Of a DNA stretch of 12,027 nt, positions 5,185 through 10,874 are shown piece by piece. The position numbers and the translations under genes are program-made. Source of the stretch: Candidatus Eiseniibacteriota bacterium (GTDB taxonomy: Bacteria; Joyebacterota; Joyebacteria; Joyebacterales; Joyebacteraceae); the NCBI GenBank assembly GCA_030638405.1, contig DAOWER010000054.1:1-12027 (forward strand). The letters run 5' to 3'. Every line of letters starts with the position of its first letter. Position 1 is the stretch's first letter. The notes under the pieces are model-generated. The model made no database searches and was not told where the DNA came from. It saw nothing but the letters and a program-made list of their open reading frames with translations.

Positions 5185-7200
5185 CTACTCCTCGAGCCCC
5201 AGGCTGCGTGGCGACAGATGGGAAGGATACTCGACGACGTATTCGATCGAGATCTCCCGTTTCTCTCCGTGCTCCATCTGGAGCTTCCACGTGAGCAGAC
5301 CTTCGTCGGTCTGTTCAGAAGGCTCAGGGGCGAACTCGATATCCTCGATCCTGACCTCTCTCATGGTAGAGACCGGCACACGGTCCACGATCCGAAGCTC
5401 GGTGGTCCCACTCCGGAAGCTCTCTGCCGATATCAGGTACGTGTATCTCACTTTCGCGGTCTTGCTCTTCGCCTTCGAGATGGTCTCTTTCTTCTTCAGG
5501 ATGTGCTCGACCTTCACGTTCTGGTCGACGCCGAGATACATCTCGAACTCCTCGCCGGAGGCGACTGCCTTGATGCGGTCCTTGCCGACGAAGTTCGACA
5601 CCTTCGTGCTGCTGCCCTCAGGCACAGTCTCGACATACACCTCGGCCGCACCCGGGAGAAGCGGGATGGCCAGCGGATTCGTGAGAGTTCCCTTCACGAA
5701 GACGTGCTCCGAAAGACGCGGGACGGCCTGGAGGACGAAGTTGCCCGGTATCCGCTCTCTCACGACGAGAGAACGCTTGGGCTCGGCGCCCGTCTCGAGA
5801 TCGATCGGCTTGGGGATGACGAGGTTCGCCGCGAACTCGGAGCCGAGCAGTTCGGCCCCCACGTGCAGGATGGCAGGCGGCTCCACGTAGTCCTTCACCT
5901 CGCTGGCCCTGCCGCCGCGGACGTGGAGCTCGCCGTCGACAAGGACGACGCCGGGCTGCGTCGCCACGGCCTCAGCGACGGTGCTGATGGCGCGGACCTT
6001 GACTTCATCCGCCATGAGAGTCTCCTGCTGGAGCGCGAAGTCCACACGCTCCACGCGGCCAACGGAGACCCGGACGCGCGACTTCCTGCTGGTCTTGTAC
6101 CCCATGTACGAGGCCTGCAGCGTGTAAGAACCGGCGGTCACTTCGGAGATGATGTAGACGCCGTCCGTGTTCGTCACTGCTCCGCTGGCAGTGCCGCGGA
6201 CGCTCACGTTGGCGTAGGGCAGCGACCGTCCGGTCGCGGCATCAGTCACTCTGCCGCGGATGGTCCCGGTCGTGCCGCCGACGTAGAGCGGCAGAAGCTC
6301 GGGCGGCGCGGCGCCCACGTGTGGAGTCGCGGTGGACAGAAGCGCCGCGACGCCCTTCCAGTCCTCGCCGGTGGCCTGGACGATGCGCGCGGCATACGTC
6401 AGCTCGACCTCATCGTCACGCTCGATGTAGCGGACGGTGTACTCGGGATACCACGACGCATCGGGAACGAGGTAGGAGAGCTCGACCGTAAGGGAGCCTC
6501 CGGATTCGATCTCGCAATCGACGACCACCTCCTTGCCTGGCCCCTCCCCAACCTGCATCGACCTCAGCTCGGACCCAATCCAGGACCTTCTTCCCTCGAG
6601 GTCGGACATCTCATCCTCGAGCTCATCCAGTCTGTCGTCCGTAGTGACGTTCTCCGTCTCGAAGAAGCTCAGGACGCCGTCCCAATAAGAGGGCGCGAAG
6701 TCTCCCTCGGTCAGCTGCTCCTGCCCGAGGTCGCTCGAGAACTGACTGATCGACCAGGCGAGATCCTTGCGGCGCTTGAGCGCCGTCCGCCGTATCCGCA
6801 GGGGCTTCAGCTTCGCATCGAGCTGCTCCAGCTCCTCAACAAGCTCCTTGAAGCGCGGGGATTCCACTCCGCTCGTCTCAGTTCTGCGCAGGTCGATGCC
6901 CACGATCCTGGCGCCGCTCATACCGGTCCCCTCAACATTGAGGGACGTCTCGATGAACTTCTCAGGCAGATCGCCGCAGACCAGCCGAACGGAGCCGGGC
7001 TGGAGCTCGACCTCTCCCCTGCGGACGATCTGCGCCTGATGGCCGTAGATGGTCGCGGAGACGATGTCCGTCTCGAGCGGCACCTCCTCCGTGTCGTCCG
7101 CGGCCGGCGCGGGCAGCGCGACCGCGAGCGTCGCGCAGAGAAGAAGCCAGGGTGCCGCTGACAACAGGATCCGACGCAGGGAGCGAGCGCTCGCTGACAT
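5185..7200 (-). CDS. Exported MuiA-like (DUF4140/DUF4139) protein with inserted CarboxypepD_reg and TonB-plug-like segments
   Basis: A 671-residue exported protein. Residues 1-33 form a signal peptide (RRSLRR-like basic start, hydrophobic core about 11-29, cleavage near APA at 31-33). Residues about 42-110 match the DUF4140 N-terminal domain of the 'mucoidy inhibitor MuiA' family (ATIYGHQAQIVRRG). Helical, charged segments at 115-146 and 188-216 are likely coiled coil. The DUF4139 beta-rich domain starts near 225 (VELSYLVPDASWYPEY) and runs to about 300. It then appears interrupted by a carboxypeptidase-regulatory-like domain at 312-390 (GTIRGRVTDAATGRSLPYAN, GVYIISEVTAGSYTLQASYMGY) and a TonB-receptor-plug-like stretch at 396-440 (DEVKVRAISTVAEAVATQPG, then GELHVRGGRASEVKDYV). 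It resumes at about 455 (NLVIPKPIDL, VFVKGTLTNPLAIPLLPG) to about 660. The ATG at 7200 has GGAGG 5 nt before it. It is probably periplasmic or surface-associated. The role of MuiA-type proteins is poorly defined, and I infer none beyond envelope association. Confidence 0.85.
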   Translation of the reverse strand: MSASARSLRRILLSAAPWLLLCATLAVALPAPAADDTEEVPLETDIVSATIYGHQAQIVRRGEVELQPGSVRLVCGDLPEKFIETSLNVEGTGMSGARIVGIDLRRTETSGVESPRFKELVEELEQLDAKLKPLRIRRTALKRRKDLAWSISQFSSDLGQEQLTEGDFAPSYWDGVLSFFETENVTTDDRLDELEDEMSDLEGRRSWIGSELRSMQVGEGPGKEVVVDCEIESGGSLTVELSYLVPDASWYPEYTVRYIERDDEVELTYAARIVQATGEDWKGVAALLSTATPHVGAAPPELLPLYVGGTTGTIRGRVTDAATGRSLPYANVSVRGTASGAVTNTDGVYIISEVTAGSYTLQASYMGYKTSRKSRVRVSVGRVERVDFALQQETLMADEVKVRAISTVAEAVATQPGVVLVDGELHVRGGRASEVKDYVEPPAILHVGAELLGSEFAANLVIPKPIDLETGAEPKRSLVVRERIPGNFVLQAVPRLSEHVFVKGTLTNPLAIPLLPGAAEVYVETVPEGSSTKVSNFVGKDRIKAVASGEEFEMYLGVDQNVKVEHILKKKETISKAKSKTAKVRYTYLISAESFRSGTTELRIVDRVPVSTMREVRIEDIEFAPEPSEQTDEGLLTWKLQMEHGEKREISIEYVVEYPSHLSPRSLGLEE

Positions 7201-7307
7201 GGGGTCCTCCCTTTCTTCCGAGCGGAGACGGAGTCCCCGCACGGGGGTTTCGGGGGTGCGAGTGCGGTCGAAGCTGCCAGAGGGGCGCCGAACCCGCGGC
7301 ACGCGCG

Positions 7308-7898
7308 TCAGGCGTACCGATTCACATCGTGCCGGTAGTGCGCGACGGGCAGCGGCTCGTTCGTGTGCTCGCCTCCCCGCTTCACGATCCTGCCGGGAGC
7401 GCCCACGACGGTGCAGTTAGCAGGGACGTCTCTGTTGATGACGACGGCGGTCGCCCCGATCTTCGTGTTGTCTCCGACCTCGATGGGACCGAGCAGGGTG
7501 GCGTTCGCCCCAACAAGCACGTTGCTGCCGATGGTCGGATGCCGCTTGTCCATGTGATGGCCGGTGCCGCCGAGGGTCACACCGTGGAAGAACACACAGC
7601 CGTCGCCGATCTCGGCCGTCTCTCCGATGACGACACCGCTTCCGTGATCGATGAAGAATCCCCTGCCTATGCGCGCCCCGGGATGTATCTCCACACCCGT
7701 AATGAACCTGTTGCACACGGATATGAAGCGCGGCAGCACCGGGATCCTCAGTCGCGTATGGAGGCAATGCGCGATCCTGTGGACCAGGATCGCGTGCAGA
7801 GTGGGATAGCACAGCCAGATCTCGACGATGCTCCTGGCGGCCGGGTCGTTCTTTCTGATGGCTGCGATGTCGTCAAGAAAAAGAGGTCTCATGTTCAC
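7308..7898 (-). CDS. cysE: Serine O-acetyltransferase (CysE)
   Basis: Transfers acetyl from acetyl-CoA to L-serine to make O-acetylserine, the substrate of the adjacent cysteine synthase. The 196-residue protein has a short helical N-terminal region (1-66) and a left-handed beta-helix of hexapeptide repeats. GVEIHP (68-73) and DHGSG (84-88) hold the catalytic pair: His85 equals E. coli His158, and Glu70 stands where E. coli has Asp143, as in many shorter CysE proteins. GETAEIGDG, HGVTLGGTG (105-113), DKRHPTIG and GAPGRIV are further family signatures. The start is GTG at 7898, overlapping the cysK stop as GTGA. An ATG two codons later has a better-spaced AGG and is a near-equal alternative. 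The C-terminus ends in RYA rather than the Ile that normally docks into CysK, so a stable cysteine synthase complex is doubtful. It is the last gene of the unit before the 107-nt gap to the MuiA-like gene. Confidence 0.95.
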   Translation of the reverse strand: MNMRPLFLDDIAAIRKNDPAARSIVEIWLCYPTLHAILVHRIAHCLHTRLRIPVLPRFISVCNRFITGVEIHPGARIGRGFFIDHGSGVVIGETAEIGDGCVFFHGVTLGGTGHHMDKRHPTIGSNVLVGANATLLGPIEVGDNTKIGATAVVINRDVPANCTVVGAPGRIVKRGGEHTNEPLPVAHYRHDVNRYA

Positions 7899-8812
7899 TG
7901 CCTGAAGAGGTCGGTGCTCATGTAGCGCTCGCCCGTGTCCGGTAGTATCACAGCGACGAGCTTACCACTTCCCGCCCGTCGCGCAACCTCAAGCGCGGCG
8001 AACATGGCAGCACCCGAGGATATGCCCGCCAGGATGCCCTCCTCGCGTGACAGGGCCCTTGCCGCTTCCAGCGCTTCGTCATCGCTCACTTGAACGATCT
8101 CGTCCACCGTTTCTGCGTCGTAGTTCTCGGGAACGAACCCGGCGCCGATGCCCTGTATCTTGTGAGTTCCCGGGCTCCCGCCCGACAGGACAGGCGACGC
8201 TGCCGGCTCGACTGCAACGACCGTGATGCCGTGGTACGTCTCCTTCAGAACCTCCCCGGTGCCCGTGATGGTGCCGCCCGTTCCGACGCCGGCGACGAAG
8301 AAGTCGAGGGTTTGGCCCTCCAGCGCGTCGATGATCTCGCGCGCGGTGGTTCTCCTGTGTACTTCAGGGTTCGCGGGGTTCGAAAACTGGCGCGGCATGA
8401 AGTGCCCGGGTGCATCCGCCATGCGCTCGGCCTCCGCGATGGCGCCCTTCATGCCCTGGCCGCCCGGCGTCAGCACGATACGCGCGCCGAGCTGCTGAAG
8501 CAGGGCTCTCCGCTCGACGCTCATCGTCTCGGGCATGACCAGGACCGCCTCGTAACCCTTGACGGCCGCCACCAGCGCCAGACCGATGCCGGTGTTTCCC
8601 GAGGTCGGCTCCACTATCACATCACCAGGCTTGAGGCGCCCCGTCCGCTCTGCGTCCTCGATCATGCCGAGCGCTATCCGGTCCTTCACGGAACCGCCGG
8701 GATTGAAGGACTCGAGCTTGGCGACGACCTCCGCGTCGTCGGCCCCGACCATGCGGCATATCCGAACGAGAGGCGTCTGTCCGATGGTGGTAAGGATAGA
8801 ATCGTGTATCAC
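7895..8812 (-). CDS. cysK: Cysteine synthase / O-acetylserine sulfhydrylase (CysK)
   Basis: A fold-type II PLP enzyme that makes cysteine from O-acetylserine and sulfide in the cytoplasm; 305 residues is normal for the family. Lys43 in NPGGSVKDR forms the PLP Schiff base. PTSGNTG (69-75) binds the substrate carboxylate. QFSNPANPEVHRRTT (142-156) is the mobile substrate-lid region. GVGTGGTITG (175-184) holds the PLP phosphate, and GISSGA (263-268) contains the Ser that binds the pyridine nitrogen. PDTGERYMSTDLF near the end is the usual C-terminal signature. The start is GTG at 8812, with GGAG 7 nt upstream. The gene follows the DUF3795 gene by 61 nt and overlaps cysE by 4 nt, so O-acetylserine production and use are coupled. 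I see no T-box or other cysteine-responsive leader in front of it. A cystathionine beta-synthase-like specificity is less likely given the cysE partner. Confidence 0.96.
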   Translation of the reverse strand: MIHDSILTTIGQTPLVRICRMVGADDAEVVAKLESFNPGGSVKDRIALGMIEDAERTGRLKPGDVIVEPTSGNTGIGLALVAAVKGYEAVLVMPETMSVERRALLQQLGARIVLTPGGQGMKGAIAEAERMADAPGHFMPRQFSNPANPEVHRRTTAREIIDALEGQTLDFFVAGVGTGGTITGTGEVLKETYHGITVVAVEPAASPVLSGGSPGTHKIQGIGAGFVPENYDAETVDEIVQVSDDEALEAARALSREEGILAGISSGAAMFAALEVARRAGSGKLVAVILPDTGERYMSTDLFRQ

Positions 8813-8873
8813 GGCGGTGCTCCGTATCTACTCGCAGTCACATACCGCGGCAAGCAGCGTCAAGCGGGACCGC

Positions 8874-9359
8874 TCAGTCGTTTCCGGGATCGCCGTCGGC
8901 ATCAAGTGTCCAGTAGCAGTGGCGCTCGCCGCTCTCGAGCCAGGCGTCCAGACCGATCTCTCGTATGGCCTTCAGGTTCAGAGTGCACGCTTCCTCATGG
9001 ATGCCAACGTGCACGGCGCGGAGCTTCTCGCACGTCTCGAACTCGTCACACTCGTAGCAGGCGAAGTAGCCTTTGTCGATGCAGCAGTTCTTCGCCGAGC
9101 ACGACATGTGGTCCGTTCTCAAGCGACACGCGGCGGGACAGCGCAGATCGGTCATGAAGTCGACCATCTCGACGAGATTGTCGTATTCCGCCAGCTCCTC
9201 CTGGAACATCGCTCCCGCGGTCTTACCGAACCGGTACTGCTCGAGGACAGCCTTGAACCGCTCCGCCGCGTCTGCGATGACGCCGGTGTATCCCATGCAG
9301 TCACCGCAGTAGAGCCCGCAGTAGGCCAGGAGGGTCCTCTTGTCCGGAGCACTCGCCAT
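8874..9359 (-). CDS. DUF3795 cysteine-rich protein
   Basis: A 161-residue protein with 13 cysteines and no signal peptide or membrane segment. AYCGLYCGDC (12-21) at the N-terminus and the later Cys87, Cys92/93, KGYFACYECDEFETCEKL (96-113) pattern are the signature of DUF3795, a family common in anaerobic bacteria and archaea whose function is unknown. The spacing of Cys14/18/21 and Cys101/104/110 suggests zinc or Fe-S binding, which is inference. The middle (30-70) is helical and acidic. The ATG at 9359 follows GGGAGG by 8 nt. It lies 39 nt after the small membrane protein gene and 61 nt before cysK, so it probably shares their transcript. A link between this protein and cysteine supply or metal-sulfur chemistry is suggested only by position. 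Confidence 0.83.
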   Translation of the reverse strand: MASAPDKRTLLAYCGLYCGDCMGYTGVIADAAERFKAVLEQYRFGKTAGAMFQEELAEYDNLVEMVDFMTDLRCPAACRLRTDHMSCSAKNCCIDKGYFACYECDEFETCEKLRAVHVGIHEEACTLNLKAIREIGLDAWLESGERHCYWTLDADGDPGND

Positions 9360-9398
9360 GTGTCTGCCCTCCCCGCTTCTTCATCTTCGCGAAGCGAC

Positions 9399-9722
9399 CT
9401 ACATCAGACCCATCCGCCACAGCACGACAACGATAGCCACGATGACGAGCGCGACAACGGCCACGACTATTCTGCGGGTTCTGTCGACGGCCTGCTCGCG
9501 CGCGGTATCAAGGTAGAACTTGTCGCCCCCGACGCTCACGATGAGATGCTTGAGTTTCAGGACGTACAGCAGAAGCCCTTCCGATAATCCCACGTCGGCC
9601 AGGCTTCTGGCCGTGTCCGCACTGGTGGCCCCGTGTTCCCTGAAGGCACGGACTATCTTCCTGCGTTTTCTTGCGACGATTCCCGCCGCGACGGCTCCGG
9701 ACCCCGACACAACTGGCGCCAT
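9399..9722 (-). CDS. Small tail-anchored membrane protein, possible winged-helix cytoplasmic domain
   Basis: A 107-residue protein I do not recognise by family. Residues 19-72 look like a small helical/winged-helix fold: a basic helix (RKRRKIVRAFREHG), two more helices with the turn DVGLSEGLLLYVLKLKHLIV (43-62), then a short wing-like hairpin GGDKFYLD (65-72). A basic stretch TRRI precedes one strongly hydrophobic helix (85-102, Val/Ile/Ala-rich), and the protein ends five residues later (RMGLM). This gives an N-in, C-terminal-anchored topology. The ATG at 9722 follows AAGGAGG by 5 nt, a very strong ribosome site, which supports a real gene. It is the first gene of the run leading to DUF3795-cysK-cysE and follows a 292-nt gap, so a promoter should lie just upstream. 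The DNA-binding or protein-interaction role of the putative winged helix is unproven. Confidence 0.72.
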   Translation of the reverse strand: MAPVVSGSGAVAAGIVARKRRKIVRAFREHGATSADTARSLADVGLSEGLLLYVLKLKHLIVSVGGDKFYLDTAREQAVDRTRRIVVAVVALVIVAIVVVLWRMGLM

Positions 9723-9749
9723 TGTTCCCTCCTTCGGATACCACAGGGA

Positions 9750-9764
9750 CGATCCCTAGGATCG
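9750..9764. repeat. 15-bp palindrome upstream of the small membrane protein gene
   Basis: CGATCC-CTA-GGATCG is a perfect 6-bp inverted repeat around a 3-nt centre, 28 nt upstream of the ATG at 9722. Its position fits an operator for the unit that leads to cysK-cysE. A single copy of this size is not strong evidence. Confidence 0.28.
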
Positions 9765-9893
9765 CACCCCGGCCTCTGCAACCAACAGTGAACCACCATC
9801 GCGTTACGAAGTGAAGTCATATCCTCCCCACTCCGGTCACTTCTCAACGAGTACGCCCCATGCGCTGTATCGAGACGGATTCACGTCCAGGGA

Positions 9894-9921
9894 GTCGGTG
9901 CGTTTCTCGCAGACCACCGAC
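9894..9921 (-). other. Hairpin downstream of the redox gene pair
   Basis: On the minus strand GTCGGTG (plus 9915-9921) and CACCGAC (plus 9894-9900) form perfect 7-bp arms around a 14-nt loop; the loop also allows an inner TGCG-AGAAA-CGCA stem. It starts about 95 nt after the ferredoxin stop at 10015. No T-run follows, so an intrinsic terminator is doubtful. It may be a processed 3' end, a Rho-associated structure, or chance. Confidence 0.3.
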
Positions 9922-10014
9922 GTCAAGGCACGTATGTACTACGTACAGAGCCGTGAGGATGTTCTTGAGGGGGTTCTCGTGGAGGGAGTCCCGGCTTGCG
10001 CCGCAGCGCCCGCG

Positions 10015-10809
10015 TCAGACTCGCAGCTTCTCCTTCAGCAGGTCGATTGGACGCGGGTAGTGCCCGACCCCCCTGAACTTCTTCGTGTAGATGGCCTTCT
10101 CGGGACAGTGGTTGTAGCAGCTCCAGCAGCCGCAGCATTTGTCCATGTCGAACACAGGTCTGGGGTCGAGCCGTATCGCCCCGTACGGGCAGCCCTTCTC
10201 GCAGATGCCGCACTCGGTGCAGAGCTCCTCGTCGACGAACTTGTCTCCCATGTCTTTCCTCGCGCTGGTGCGAGGACGTGACGGCATCAGGCTGTTGAGG
10301 AAGCCGATCCGAACTCGCGTACCGGCGCCGCTCAGTTCCGTCTGCGAGTTCAGCAGGCGGCGCCTCAGCTCCGAGATGAAAGCATCGAACGCCGACTGCT
10401 CCTTGGGGTTCGGCGCCTGCTCGTTCCCCCTGCCCCGCACGATCATGGGCGGGTAGCTCTCAGGAGTGTGAAGGGCATGGCCTGCGACGACCCGGAATCC
10501 CCTCGAGGTCACGGCACTCTCCATGGCTCGGAGCGTCTTGCCGCTGATGAAGCCGTGCGTACTCAGGACGAACGCGAGCTTCCCGTCCTGGTGCGGGAGA
10601 CGGTCCACGAAGTCCAGGAACACCTGGGACGGTCCGAAGAAGTCCGTGAAGGCCGCGAAGCCGATCACGTCGTACGCCCCCGTGTCGATTGCCTCGGCCT
10701 CGGTGATGTCAACGAGGTCGAACTCGATGAGTTCCATCTTCGCGGCCAGGTACCGGCAGGCCAGGGCCGTGTTGCCCGACCCCGAGTAGTAGCAGATGGC
10801 TCCCTTCAC
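10015..10809 (-). CDS. EFR1-type flavodoxin-ferredoxin fusion protein
   Basis: A 264-residue soluble electron-transfer protein. The N-terminal flavodoxin-like domain (1-about 150) begins with YYSGSGNTALAC (7-18), where SGSGNT is the FMN-phosphate loop; FAAFTDFFGP (51-60) and LSTHGFISGKTL (82-93) are further flavodoxin-like loops. The C-terminal ferredoxin domain (about 188-242) has two classical CX2CX2CX3C motifs: Cys197/200/203/207 (CTECGICEKGCP) and Cys225/228/231/235 (CCGCWSCYNHCP), for two [4Fe-4S] clusters. The EFR1 name denotes this domain order and size; the physiological partner is unknown. The start is GTG at 10809, with GAGGAG 6 nt upstream. The open frame continues upstream without homology. 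It follows the flavoprotein gene by 65 nt, so the two probably form one unit that moves electrons between flavin and iron-sulfur centres. The tail after 243 is basic and lacks recognisable motifs. Confidence 0.88.
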   Translation of the reverse strand: MKGAICYYSGSGNTALACRYLAAKMELIEFDLVDITEAEAIDTGAYDVIGFAAFTDFFGPSQVFLDFVDRLPHQDGKLAFVLSTHGFISGKTLRAMESAVTSRGFRVVAGHALHTPESYPPMIVRGRGNEQAPNPKEQSAFDAFISELRRRLLNSQTELSGAGTRVRIGFLNSLMPSRPRTSARKDMGDKFVDEELCTECGICEKGCPYGAIRLDPRPVFDMDKCCGCWSCYNHCPEKAIYTKKFRGVGHYPRPIDLLKEKLRV

Positions 10810-10874
10810 TTTCGTCTCCTCTTCAGAGACCGGGGCCCGCCCAGAGGGGAGCGCCGTCTCGCCGACTCGCCGCT

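Larger units (their letters stand above)
9723..10014 (-). other. Gene-free stretch (292 nt) with several inverted repeats
   Basis: No convincing coding sequence lies here; open frames on either strand are extensions of shadows of the neighbouring ferredoxin gene and lack ribosome sites. It separates the stop of the redox pair (10015) from the start of the small membrane protein (9722), so it should hold the terminator of one unit and the promoter of the next. Visible structures are listed separately: a hairpin at 9894-9921, a long-loop repeat at 9808-9843 (GAAGTGA / TCACTTC), and a short palindrome at 9750-9764. No clear -35/-10 pair was found. Confidence 0.6.

Noticed and set aside
4891..7161. 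Very long plus-strand open frame (756 codons)
   Set aside because: It is the antisense of the MuiA-like gene and of the start of the Moco-sulfurase-like gene, a common effect of high GC; its composition is low-complexity and shows no domain.
7235..7246. CCCCG-TG-CGGGG repeat between cysE and the MuiA-like gene, considered as a terminator
   Set aside because: The loop is only 2-4 nt, no T-tract follows on the minus strand, and short G/C runs are expected by chance in this composition.
8813..8873. Possible cysK promoter: TTGACG followed by TATGTG on the minus strand
   Set aside because: The spacing between the two boxes is about 13 nt, too short for a sigma70-type promoter, and no better -10 lies at 16-18 nt.
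9811..10281. Plus-strand open frame of 156 codons across the gap and the start of the redox region
   Set aside because: It begins with GTG without a ribosome site, and most of it is antisense to the ferredoxin domain, whose cysteine motifs are unmistakable on the minus strand.
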